Positions 17,468-25,589 of a stretch of 36,691 nt of DNA are shown one piece after another. The first letter of the stretch is position 1. Every line of letters begins with the position of its first letter. This DNA is from CAVURW01 sp963743595 (GTDB taxonomy: Bacteria > Verrucomicrobiota > Verrucomicrobiia > Methylacidiphilales > UBA1321): positions 1 through 36,691 of the forward strand of contig CAVURW010000238.1 of NCBI GenBank assembly GCA_963743595.1, given 5' to 3'. Below the pieces are notes generated by a model. The model made no database searches, was not told where the DNA came from, and saw only the letters and a program-made list of their open reading frames with translations. A program made the position numbers and the translations under genes.

Positions 17468-17514
17468 TGATAAGCCCTTATCAAAACCAAAGTTGTATGC
17501 GGTTTAAAAACCGC
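17468..17514 (-). terminator. Possible termination hairpins after the RRM gene
   Basis: Two perfect 7-bp inverted repeats lie just past the RRM stop: 17499-17514 (GCGGTTT / AAACCGC) and 17468-17483 (TGATAAG / CTTATCA). Only short T-stretches follow on the minus strand, so termination is plausible but not certain. Confidence 0.35.
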
Positions 17515-17525
17515 CAGGAGCAGCC

Positions 17526-17963
17526 TTAGTAGCCGCCGCGACGACCACCACGGTCACGGTCACGATCCCGGTCGCGATCACGGTCTCCACCGCGTCCACC
17601 ACCGCCGCCGCCGCCACCGCCACCACCGCCACGACGATCTCCGCCACCACCACCGCCACCGCCACCGCCGCGATAACCGCCACCGCCGCCGCCACCACCA
17701 CCGCCTTCACGCGGTTCCATGGGACGTGCTTCGTTAACGGTCAATTGCCGACCCTGGAATTCGCAATTATGGAACTTGGCAATGGCCGCTTGAGCCATTT
17801 CTGAAGTACCCATCTCGACGAATCCGAAGCCGCGAGGACGACCCGTAACTTTATCGTTGATTAATTGAACCCGAGCCACGTCGCCCACTTGGGCAAAAAG
17901 ATCTGTCAGTTCACCTTCTGTCATGCTAAAGGGCAGGTTGCCCACATAGAGTTTAACGCTCAT
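17526..17963 (-). CDS. Glycine-rich RRM RNA-binding protein
   Basis: The 145-aa protein has one RNA recognition motif at residues 3-80, with RNP2 (LYVGNL) and RNP1 (RGFGFVEM) intact. A long Gly-rich tail follows, broken by YRGGG and DRRGGG, then an alternating Arg-Asp run (DRDRDRDRDRDRGG) and a GGRRGGY end. Single-RRM glycine-rich proteins of this layout occur in cyanobacteria, verrucomicrobia and planctomycetes and act as RNA chaperones, often cold-induced. It is cytoplasmic. A 225-base leader region lies upstream, long enough for mRNA-level control, but no riboswitch is recognisable. The repeats make the DNA (17550-17710) a low-complexity tract where length errors could arise. Confidence 0.9.
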   Translation of the reverse strand: MSVKLYVGNLPFSMTEGELTDLFAQVGDVARVQLINDKVTGRPRGFGFVEMGTSEMAQAAIAKFHNCEFQGRQLTVNEARPMEPREGGGGGGGGGGYRGGGGGGGGGGDRRGGGGGGGGGGGGRGGDRDRDRDRDRDRGGRRGGY

Positions 17964-18188
17964 CTTTATTCTTCTGAATGGCTTGCTGATGTCTCCGAGG
18001 TCGGATCTACGCTGCCACTGAGCTTCAACTCACCTAGCACCGAACAATCAACTTACCGTACTGCCCCCAACAATAATCTGCCTCCTGAGCCGAACAAGAA
18101 AAATCGGGTTAAAGCCCACAAGTAAATGGTAAATTTCTTGTGACAACTTCATGCATGTTGATGGAAAAGTCAGCTAATTGTTTAGAGG

Positions 18189-19097
18189 CTATAACCCCTC
18201 TTGATAGCCCATTCGCTCCAATAACCGTTCCAGGTCGCCCTGCGAAAAATAGTGAATTTCCAGGCGGCCCTCCATCATCGTTCCGCTTAAACGTACTCGC
18301 GTTCCCAGGTGCCGTTGCAGCTGTTTTTCCAGGTCTACGGCTGCGTTGTCGTCTCGGCTTTTCGCGTTTTTTCCAGTCGATTTACCCCCTTTGAGAGCAG
18401 CCGGATTTACTGGATGGCTCCGCATGACATTGACGAGCCGCTCCGTGGCCCGCACGGTGAGGTTATCCCGGCGGACTTTCTCGGCAGCCAGCATCTGTTC
18501 CTCCTCTCGTTCCAGGCCCAGAATGACCTTGGCATGGCCCACGGAAATATCTCCGGAATCGAGCCAGCTGCGCACCGCCTCCGGTAAGGCGAGCAATCTT
18601 ACGGAATGGGTGATCGCCACACGACTTTTCCCGACGCGCTGTGCGATCGCCTCCTGGGTGAGCGAGAATTGCTCGATGAGCCGCATGTAGGCGCGCGACT
18701 CTTCCAGCGGGCTCAAGTCGGCTCGCTGTAGGTTTTCCACTAGCGCGAGCTCCAGTACTTCCTGGTCTGTCGCCTCACGAACAATTGCGGGGACCTTCTC
18801 CAGCTTCAGCTCAGTGGCCGCCCGCCACCGTCGTTCTCCGGCGATGAGCTCGTATTGCTGCCCTACGCGCCGGACGATGAGCGGTTGAATGACCCCGCGC
18901 TCACGTATCGATTCCACCAGCTCCGCCAATTGTTCGGGGCGAAAAATCTTCCGCGGCTGTTGCGGGCTGGGCACTACCTGAGTCGTTAAAATCCCCACGA
19001 CGGCCTCATTTTTTTCCAGATCGGGCTCCGGTCGCCCGAGTGACATGGGGTTCCCAATCAACGCTCCCAGACCCTTCCCCAAGGCTAATTTCGACAT
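18189..19097 (-). CDS. parB: Chromosome-partitioning protein ParB
   Basis: The 302-aa protein has the full ParB layout. The N-terminal start MSKLALGKGLGALIG is classic. The CTPase/parS-loading domain carries GERRWRAA (87-94) and ENLQRADLSPLEE (121-133). A helix-turn-helix sits near 146-168 (LTQEAIAQRVGKSRVAITHS), and the C-terminal dimer domain ends with LEIHYFSQGDLERLLERMGY. It loads at parS sites as a CTP-dependent clamp and works with ParA and SMC in chromosome segregation. ParA is usually directly upstream, but here the upstream neighbour is a divergent unknown gene. No full parS palindrome is visible in the window. Confidence 0.95.
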   Translation of the reverse strand: MSKLALGKGLGALIGNPMSLGRPEPDLEKNEAVVGILTTQVVPSPQQPRKIFRPEQLAELVESIRERGVIQPLIVRRVGQQYELIAGERRWRAATELKLEKVPAIVREATDQEVLELALVENLQRADLSPLEESRAYMRLIEQFSLTQEAIAQRVGKSRVAITHSVRLLALPEAVRSWLDSGDISVGHAKVILGLEREEEQMLAAEKVRRDNLTVRATERLVNVMRSHPVNPAALKGGKSTGKNAKSRDDNAAVDLEKQLQRHLGTRVRLSGTMMEGRLEIHYFSQGDLERLLERMGYQEGL

Positions 19098-19174
19098 CCC
19101 GCCAGCCTACTGAAAGTAGACGGCTCAAACAATCTCTGACTTCAGTTTTGGGACGGTCGGGGTAAGGTGTTCCC

Positions 19175-20164
19175 ATGATCGCAGTCGTTTCGCAAGTTCA
19201 ACGGATGGATAACCGATCTGCTGTCGGTGCTGTCGTGATTCAGCGAGTTGCTGACACGGAACCGCTATTAACAAAGGCGATTACGATTACCGATTCCAAA
19301 CTGGACGAAAATCGCGCTGTTCCCGCTCTGGTGGAAATCGCGAAATTATTACCGGAACGATGCACCCTTGTTCTTTGGCGAATCCCGGGTCTGGCTCATG
19401 TCGATAAACCGAAACTTATGGAGCAACTCTACCTTGCTTTGGATGGGAAGAACGCGATTCTTTTCGTCTCCGATACAACCTCGCCGCATGGGGGAACGCC
19501 AGTTTTTCGAACCGCTAGCCAACGGGCTCTTCGGTTACTCGCTCAAGGTATTTCCGAAAGCGCAGCGACAAAGCTCTTAAAAACGTCTCCGGATAAACGT
19601 ATTCACTCACTCTTTTCTTTGGCGGAAAAGGCGGCGAGGGAGGCGGCCTTCACTCGCGAGTACGCGCTCTGGTTGCTGAAGGTTCTGGAGGCGCATCTGT
19701 GGGAGCTTGCTGCGCCGTTTTTGGACGAGTCAAAAAGCACAGTTCGCGATGACGAACCCTACCGTCGGCCGGCGAAAGCCGTTTCCATCAGCCTCACTAA
19801 TTTAGAAATTGATGCCGAAAGATTCTCTGACGAATACAGCGTAGGGCCAGAATCGTCCCTGCTCAATGTCTGGAACCAATTTATTATGCAGTATCGGTGG
19901 TGCGATTTAAAATCGACTTCGATTGATCTTCTCACAGCCATCTGCTGCTCGATTATTCGCAATCACCTCATGAACGCTGAACTTCCTAAGTATGCGTGGG
20001 ATCACGTGCCGATTTTCTGCGAAGAAGTCATGACGTTCGGAAACGATCTCACGCCACCGCTTTCTCGTTCTAAGGCATTGGCTCACGAGCTGGAACAACT
20101 CGAGAAAACTAATCCGCCGCTGCAGGTCGTCGCACCCAAATCCCCAGTGGCACCTGGCCGATAG
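19175..20164 (+). CDS. Unknown protein divergent from parB
   Basis: The 329-aa protein starts at ATG 19175, 77 bases from the parB start on the other strand, so both promoters share this gap. I recognise no family. The N-terminal ~130 residues look alpha/beta (ALVEIAKLLPERCTLVLWRI, KNAILFVSDTTSPHG). The middle is helical and Ala/Leu-rich (SLAEKAAREAAFTREYALWL), and the C-terminal part is helical and acidic. There is no signal peptide, membrane segment or metal motif. Its last 56 bases overlap the end of the convergent membrane-protein gene. Composition and frame length support a real cytoplasmic protein; no function is assigned. Confidence 0.65.
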   Translation: MIAVVSQVQRMDNRSAVGAVVIQRVADTEPLLTKAITITDSKLDENRAVPALVEIAKLLPERCTLVLWRIPGLAHVDKPKLMEQLYLALDGKNAILFVSDTTSPHGGTPVFRTASQRALRLLAQGISESAATKLLKTSPDKRIHSLFSLAEKAAREAAFTREYALWLLKVLEAHLWELAAPFLDESKSTVRDDEPYRRPAKAVSISLTNLEIDAERFSDEYSVGPESSLLNVWNQFIMQYRWCDLKSTSIDLLTAICCSIIRNHLMNAELPKYAWDHVPIFCEEVMTFGNDLTPPLSRSKALAHELEQLEKTNPPLQVVAPKSPVAPGR

Positions 20165-22244
20165 GCAGGTCGGGCCGGCCAAAATCGCGCCACTCGTAGG
20201 TGCTGCTCACGGCGGCGTTGATCTTCTGCCAACGGTCGAACCCCTTCCTGTCGTCGCGCTCGTTATCGTCGCTTCCCCAGATCGCATAGGTCACCCGGTG
20301 CGATGTGAGCCATCCCAGGGGGTCGGCCAGTTCGCCCTTGTAGAACGCGTTTCTATCATCGCGCAGACGCTGCAAATCGGGGCGTGCATTACCCCGCCAG
20401 ACCATCTCGCGCTCCAGCCAGCCGCCGAGGCTGTAGTCATCAGTAAATGGGGCATAACGGGGGTAGTTATCAGAACCAATTTCGCTGCCGGACTCAAGAA
20501 TCGTCCCTTGCGGCGAGTTATTCAGGAAATTGAGTATTGCGTTCTGCTCCACGCGAATACGAAGGGGAAGAGATCCATCCAACTGGCTGAGGAGCGGGCC
20601 ATGAAAGCCTTGCAGCGCGCAGAGGTAGAGATAAGGCACAATTGTTAACGCCATCACACCGATGCTCCCAAACCGCACCACGCGGGACATGGGCCAAAGC
20701 ATCCCGAAACCGAGTATCAAAACGAACGCGTATGCCCAGGGCCACCAACGCATGGAGGTATTCACGTACGGCCCCCAGTAGTCGTCTAGGTGAACAAAGT
20801 AGGTGAACAGGAGCAGCGCGATGCTCATCGGGATAAAGAAACGGGCGAGTCCTTCACTCCAGAGTGCGCGAATTCCCAGAGCACCTATCGCCAGGAGCAT
20901 CAGTAAATCGACCAGAAAAAAACCCATCGTGCCGGCAGTTTGTGCGCCGGAAAGGCGGAGAATCGAGTAGAGAGAAATCAGAGCCACTATTCCGCCGCGA
21001 ACCCACCAACCGTAGAGGCTCCCGATTACCAAGCCGAGAAAGATCAGCGCGGGGTACATCATCAGCATCCAATTGGTTAACGGCACGGGAATTTCGGTTA
21101 CTTGGAAATCGACGTGATAATTTCGGCTGCCGGGAAGAAACGAGCACAGGAAAGGGATGGCCAGTATCGCCCCCACCACTGCCCAGGCACCGATCTCCCG
21201 CCAAGAGGCGTTCTTGCTAGAGAAGTAGCGGTTTAGCATCCAACCGATCCACACCATTCCCACTAGCGGGACCACCCAGCCGTCCCAGACAATGGCCGCT
21301 GCCGGGATCAACGTCGCCACGCCGACGCAGGCGCGATCTGTGAGGCTCGATTTTGTCTCGCGCTCGGCCATGCAAATGCAGAGCAGCAGCAAGCTGAGCA
21401 GGTACTGCGCGCCCAGAAGCGGGTTGAGATCGCCCTGCACGATCGAGTGGGCGTAATATTCCATAGGGCAACGATTCGAGGCCGTACCCAGTGAATTGAC
21501 CAGCGAGCGGGCCAGCCCGTTTAAATCGGGATTACCCGGTTCGAAAGTACCCCCGACGAACTGAAAGGGCGACCAGTGGTCGTAATTCTTAAACAAGATC
21601 GGAACGAGAAGGACTGAGCCAGCCGCACCGCACGTGATCTGGAGGGTCGCGATCACCCCCGCCGTTACGGAATTCGTGAGCCGCAGAATCGCCGAGCCAA
21701 TCGCTGCACTCGCGAAGCCGACGAGCAGGCAGGCCCCCAGATTACAACTCACGCCGGGCGGTGCCGAGAGCACTCGGCTCAACCACGCCCACATGTAGAA
21801 TTGGAAGTAGCAGCAGTTATCGACGTGCTCGCCTTGAAGCCAGTGATCTTCCGGCGGTAGCGGTGCGCCATCGCAACAGTCGACGACAAACTGCAGGTTC
21901 GCGAGCTTGTCTTCGGTGGCGATATCGGGCACCTGACATCGCCAAAAAAAGACGACCACGTATCCGAGTAAAAAGAACCAGAGGCACGATTCCCGCAGCA
22001 GGGACCAGCCTCGTCTGTAGATGAAAAATGCAGAGCTCAGGGTGAGGGGTGCCACCAGCCAGCCTGGCCGACTTAAGCCGACCGAATGCTCGATGAAGAA
22101 CGGGATCAGAAACACGAGCGGTAACGCGCAGAACAACAGGCAGTACCCGATCTTAGGAAAGACTCGTTCCAGCGCTAATGCCATCCCCACGAAGAAGACG
22201 ATCGGCAAAACCACCTGCAACCCATAAAAAAGCAAAACGAACAT
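20109..22244 (-). CDS. DUF2298 (YYY-type) polytopic membrane protein
   Basis: The 711-aa protein has around 14 hydrophobic helices and a soluble C-terminal domain (~560-711). Key blocks match the DUF2298/Chlor_Arch_YYY family: LPPEDHWLQGEHVDNCCYFQ followed by SRVLSAPPGVSCNLG, and MEYYAHSIVQGDLNPLLGAQ, equivalent to the usual EFPFFSFLLGDLHPH. The family resembles GT-C-type membrane glycosyltransferases and is thought to work in cell-envelope polysaccharide or lipid-linked sugar metabolism, without proven activity. The acidic ED in EDHWLQGE and QGD in the lumenal loop are candidate active-site residues. It overlaps the convergent neighbour by 56 bases. Confidence 0.75.
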   Translation of the reverse strand: MFVLLFYGLQVVLPIVFFVGMALALERVFPKIGYCLLFCALPLVFLIPFFIEHSVGLSRPGWLVAPLTLSSAFFIYRRGWSLLRESCLWFFLLGYVVVFFWRCQVPDIATEDKLANLQFVVDCCDGAPLPPEDHWLQGEHVDNCCYFQFYMWAWLSRVLSAPPGVSCNLGACLLVGFASAAIGSAILRLTNSVTAGVIATLQITCGAAGSVLLVPILFKNYDHWSPFQFVGGTFEPGNPDLNGLARSLVNSLGTASNRCPMEYYAHSIVQGDLNPLLGAQYLLSLLLLCICMAERETKSSLTDRACVGVATLIPAAAIVWDGWVVPLVGMVWIGWMLNRYFSSKNASWREIGAWAVVGAILAIPFLCSFLPGSRNYHVDFQVTEIPVPLTNWMLMMYPALIFLGLVIGSLYGWWVRGGIVALISLYSILRLSGAQTAGTMGFFLVDLLMLLAIGALGIRALWSEGLARFFIPMSIALLLFTYFVHLDDYWGPYVNTSMRWWPWAYAFVLILGFGMLWPMSRVVRFGSIGVMALTIVPYLYLCALQGFHGPLLSQLDGSLPLRIRVEQNAILNFLNNSPQGTILESGSEIGSDNYPRYAPFTDDYSLGGWLEREMVWRGNARPDLQRLRDDRNAFYKGELADPLGWLTSHRVTYAIWGSDDNERDDRKGFDRWQKINAAVSSTYEWRDFGRPDLPIGQVPLGIWVRRPAAAD

Positions 22245-22292
22245 AGTTCCGTATGCCCTTTTATGCGCCGAGGCGTGCTCCGTCCAGCAGCA

Positions 22293-22889
22293 TTAATCGA
22301 GGCTCGGTGTGGGTGCAGGTGTTCCTTCGGACCCTGTAGCGGCAAGCGGGGTCAGCGTTTTGATCGCGGCTGGGGCAATTAAATCGAGCTTTTCTGCCGA
22401 TGCGGAGAAGAACGCCACGAGTACAAATTGACCATGTTCCTCTGGGATAAAATAGACGCGAATGAAGGACTCGCCGGAATCGAGCCCTTTGCTGATCGCG
22501 GCAAATCCTTCCACCATGTAGCTCGTTCTGCCCGCCACCTCTTCCAGATCGTTCTTGGTGGTAAAGAACGTGGAGCCATAGGCAAACGAGGCTTTGATGA
22601 AGCCCTCTTGCATCAATTTCTCTTGGTAGGGATCCCGGATATTCGTGACTTCGTTGCTTAATGGCCCGTAGACGATTCCCACCGACATGTGATCGTCTTT
22701 AGAGACCGCCTGAAAAATCTCCCTACGACCGTCCGACGAGATCTTGTCCTTCTGCGTAAACGTGTCGGGCAATTGAATCTTCACGCCCGCTTGTTTAACG
22801 ATGAATTCGCCCGCATGCGCCGGGCAGAGGTGCAGCACTACGAAAAGTCCTAAGACGCAATAGAGGTTTTGAAGAGGTTTAGGGAGCAT
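22293..22889 (-). CDS. Secreted hypothetical protein, paralogue of the upstream gene
   Basis: I choose ATG 22889 (MLPKPLQNLYCVLGLFVVLH), giving 198 aa with a clear signal peptide ending near HAG. A longer frame upstream would lie inside the neighbour. The mature domain has GVKIQLPDTFTQKD, SYMVEGFAAISKG, SFIRVYFIPEEHGQFVLVAF and APAAIKTLTPLA. The same plan occurs in the gene upstream, including the shared RVYFIP strand. The fold looks like a small alpha/beta secreted domain. Function is unknown. Its start overlaps the stop of the upstream paralogue by 11 bases, so the two form one operon with translational coupling. Confidence 0.7.
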   Translation of the reverse strand: MLPKPLQNLYCVLGLFVVLHLCPAHAGEFIVKQAGVKIQLPDTFTQKDKISSDGRREIFQAVSKDDHMSVGIVYGPLSNEVTNIRDPYQEKLMQEGFIKASFAYGSTFFTTKNDLEEVAGRTSYMVEGFAAISKGLDSGESFIRVYFIPEEHGQFVLVAFFSASAEKLDLIAPAAIKTLTPLAATGSEGTPAPTPSLD

Positions 22890-23460
22890 TGGTGGATGTG
22901 GTAGTTGGTGGTGAATTGGCAGCGGGCGCCGTGGGTTCAAGTGTTTGGACAGCGCCGGGGGCCACTTCTTTGACTTGATCTTCTTGAGACCCGGAAAACG
23001 TAATGACAAGGCAGTGAGCTTTCTCGAGAGGAATGAAGTAGACGCGGATGTACAAACTTCGCCCGTTTTGGGTCGCTACCCCGGCGAACGCGTAGGACAT
23101 TTTACCAGCAATCAGTTTAGTAACATCCTTAGAGACGACAATATTTTGTCCACAGCTCGCGGCCTCTTTGACGTAGATATCCTGTATTTTCCTTTGAATC
23201 GCAGGATCTTTAACGGCTGCGGCAGCATCGGTGACGGAACTATCGATGTCGGTCAATCCAATCATGCTCGCAAGCATTGCCAAGTTTTCGGATTTGGAAG
23301 CAAGAATGAGGAGTTGCGCTGGCGTTACGGGCTTATCCACCCGCTCGAAATCGGCTGGTACTTGAATCGTCAGGCCAACTGTCGGAATATCGAACTCGTG
23401 TGCCTGAGCCATGCACAAGCCGGTGACCAGCCCCAGAACCGCCAAAAGAGCCCGTTTCAT
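22879..23460 (-). CDS. Secreted hypothetical protein, first of a tandem pair
   Basis: The 193-aa protein has a signal peptide (RALLAVLGLVTGLCMAQAH) and a mature domain with VGLTIQVPADFERVDKP, VTKLIAGKMSYAFAGVA, LYIRVYFIPLEKAHCLVITF and APGAVQTLEP. These blocks align in order with the next gene, which shows an ancient tandem duplication. Two cysteines (in SCGQNI and HCLVI) are present here but not in the paralogue. The C-terminus is a Pro/Thr/Asn tail. It is probably periplasmic, of unknown function. Confidence 0.75.
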   Translation of the reverse strand: MKRALLAVLGLVTGLCMAQAHEFDIPTVGLTIQVPADFERVDKPVTPAQLLILASKSENLAMLASMIGLTDIDSSVTDAAAAVKDPAIQRKIQDIYVKEAASCGQNIVVSKDVTKLIAGKMSYAFAGVATQNGRSLYIRVYFIPLEKAHCLVITFSGSQEDQVKEVAPGAVQTLEPTAPAANSPPTTTSTNAP

Positions 23461-23528
23461 GGCTCAAACACAAGCCGACTTGATCCATCCAAGCAAGGGC
23501 TAAACCCAGTTCACCAAGTTCGCTCAAT

Positions 23529-24233
23529 TCAACTTTTCTTCTGAACGTGCAACCCGCACTCGCGCTTCAACCCAAAAAACCGTGTCTCTTCTTCTTTCAT
23601 GCCATCCAAAAGGGGGCGCGTGGTGTGCATGTCGCCAATCGAGACGTAGCCCTTCTCGAAAAGAGGGTGCCACGGTAGATTGTGCGTCTTTAGGTATTTA
23701 CCGACATCCCGATTCGTCCAATCGAAGATCGGATGCACCTTCACCAGTCCATTTTGAAGTCCCACCACTTCCAGCCCTTCTCGGCTCTCCGATTGATCCC
23801 GACGTAAGCCCGCGAGCCACGCTTCCGCTCCTAGCTCGCGAATCGCCCGATCCATCGGTTCCACCTTGTTCATCTGATTGTAAAGCTCAATTCCCTCGAC
23901 TCCCTGTTCCCACAGCTTGCCAAATTTCGCTTCTTGCGCAGCAGGACTCAGTTCCGCCCGGAACACCCGTAAATTCAAATTGAGTCGACCCCGCAGCTCC
24001 TCCACGAACGCGTAGGTCTCAGGAAACAAATAGCCGGTATCGATCAAGACCACCGGAATTTCCGGCCAGACGCGCGTGGCCATGTGGAGGAGAACAGCGG
24101 CTTGAACACCGAAACTGCTGGAGAGAAAAATTTTATCGGCGAACCGGTCGATAGCCCATTGGACGCGCAGATCTGCCTGCTTGGAAGCGAGATCGGCGTT
24201 AATCTGCTCAATGTCCATCGATTTAGTCGTCAT
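23529..24233 (-). CDS. cysH: Phosphoadenylyl-sulfate (PAPS) reductase
   Basis: The 234-aa protein (ATG 24233) reduces PAPS to sulfite with thioredoxin in assimilatory sulfate reduction. Nucleotide-binding blocks are SSSFGVQAAVLLH (from ~38) and DTGYLFPETYAFVEEL. The catalytic cysteine is Cys226 in ECGLH at the C-terminus. The position of the double-cysteine Fe-S ligands of APS reductases reads YNQMNKVEPMDRAI instead, as in E. coli CysH, so this is the non-Fe-S PAPS type. A GTG five codons upstream is possible but less likely. It lies 21 bases downstream of the FIST gene, apparently in one transcript. No other cys genes are in view. Confidence 0.93.
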   Translation of the reverse strand: MTTKSMDIEQINADLASKQADLRVQWAIDRFADKIFLSSSFGVQAAVLLHMATRVWPEIPVVLIDTGYLFPETYAFVEELRGRLNLNLRVFRAELSPAAQEAKFGKLWEQGVEGIELYNQMNKVEPMDRAIRELGAEAWLAGLRRDQSESREGLEVVGLQNGLVKVHPIFDWTNRDVGKYLKTHNLPWHPLFEKGYVSIGDMHTTRPLLDGMKEEETRFFGLKRECGLHVQKKS

Positions 24234-24254
24234 TCCCCGAGTATACACGAAAAG

Positions 24255-25433
24255 TTACTTGGGCGCAATAAGCGCGATCGACGCCGAGTGGCCGTGTGTG
24301 AAGGTGTGATCTCCCACCGGCCCTATTTCCACATTTGTGAAAAGCCCCACTAGAGGCAGACCTGGAAACGAGCTCTCGATCATCCCAGCATCATGATGTT
24401 TCTTCCGGAAGAGGTTTCGGCCACGTCCAATGCAGGTGCAGAGAATCCCCGCAAACGGCGGTTTTCCAGAGCCGGCGACCAGCTCTAAAAGGCGCTTGAG
24501 TTCGGTGCTGGCGACTTCCGGGTCACGGAGTTGATACTGAACGGTCTGGCCTACGCGCGCATCGGCACTGATCACCACGGCACCGCTGTTAGGATCTGCG
24601 CCAATGATGCTGCGAACCAGGAAATCACCGCGTTTGTACTCCTCCAGATATTCGTTTACGGCTAAGCCGGCAAAGAGCAGACCGCGAGCCTGTTCCCGCT
24701 CTAGATCGGTAAGGCCCTTGTAGACGTCACTGAGCACTTGGTAAGCCGGACGCGATCCTAGAGTGAGCAAAATATTGCGCTGGGCTTGGGTAATGGTCAG
24801 CGGTTCGCCAATGGGTTTGCAACCTTGAGAAACAACGGCTTGTACGACGATATCGCCCTGAAGCGCTACGGCAATGCCTCCTGAAATCAGTCGGTCATTG
24901 TAAAACAGTCCGGTGTCAGAGTCTTGTTTGGGACCGGCGGCAGCCAACCCGCCGAACGTGGGGATTCCGGGGTAAGCCTGATTCCACTGCTTGATCCAAC
25001 GTTCCACATTCAGCGATGAGGGATCCCCCAGCACCAGCCACCCTTTGACCTGATCCGCCTCAATGCCTGTAAATTCGTTCCAGTAGTGCGAATTATCGTG
25101 CGCGAGCTCCACTTCCGCTTCGGTAAACCGAAATGCGGAGGCTGTGCCCGGCGACGACATCACCATTAGCGAAAAGCCGGACCCGCCCTCCATCTCCTCC
25201 CCACTACCGACCAAGCCGGCGCCGGTGCTGCCAACGAGAACGGGCACATGTCCATAGAGGCGGATAATCTCCAGAAAATCGGCGACGTGCGGAGCGTAAT
25301 CCGGCGTGGCAAAAACCAGACCCAATGCGGGACGTGAACCTAAGCGCTGCCTGAGCTCCACGGCAGTCTCACGAACCACCCCTTCATCAAAGCCACGTTT
25401 CACTAACTTGGAAACGGCTCCATGAACTCCCAT
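24255..25433 (-). CDS. FIST domain sensory protein
   Basis: The 392-aa protein has an N-terminal FIST domain (LGLVFATPDYAPHVADFLEI, VPVLVGSTGAGLV, IPTFGGLAAAG, GLFYNDRLISGGIAVALQG) and a FIST_C domain (AYQVLSDVYKGL, FLVRSIIGADPNSGAVVIS, GILCTCIGRGRNLF, PLVGLFTNVEIGPVG). FIST domains are ligand-binding sensory modules, proposed to bind amino acids or similar small molecules. This one has no attached output domain. A strong Shine-Dalgarno (AGGAGG, 25445-25450 on the complement) precedes the ATG. It is cytoplasmic. Cotranscription with cysH suggests, without proof, a sulfur or amino-acid link. Confidence 0.9.
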   Translation of the reverse strand: MGVHGAVSKLVKRGFDEGVVRETAVELRQRLGSRPALGLVFATPDYAPHVADFLEIIRLYGHVPVLVGSTGAGLVGSGEEMEGGSGFSLMVMSSPGTASAFRFTEAEVELAHDNSHYWNEFTGIEADQVKGWLVLGDPSSLNVERWIKQWNQAYPGIPTFGGLAAAGPKQDSDTGLFYNDRLISGGIAVALQGDIVVQAVVSQGCKPIGEPLTITQAQRNILLTLGSRPAYQVLSDVYKGLTDLEREQARGLLFAGLAVNEYLEEYKRGDFLVRSIIGADPNSGAVVISADARVGQTVQYQLRDPEVASTELKRLLELVAGSGKPPFAGILCTCIGRGRNLFRKKHHDAGMIESSFPGLPLVGLFTNVEIGPVGDHTFTHGHSASIALIAPK

Positions 25434-25589
25434 AAATAGAGTTTCCTCCTCGCGACCCAGAATGTCAAACCGTGCCTCATAAATTTATACGATCAACCTC
25501 GAGCATTTATGAGCGATAAAACGCATAATTCTTTAACACGTCCGAGCGTCAGACTTGACTTTTCCGTTCATGAAGAAACTAATGCAGGG

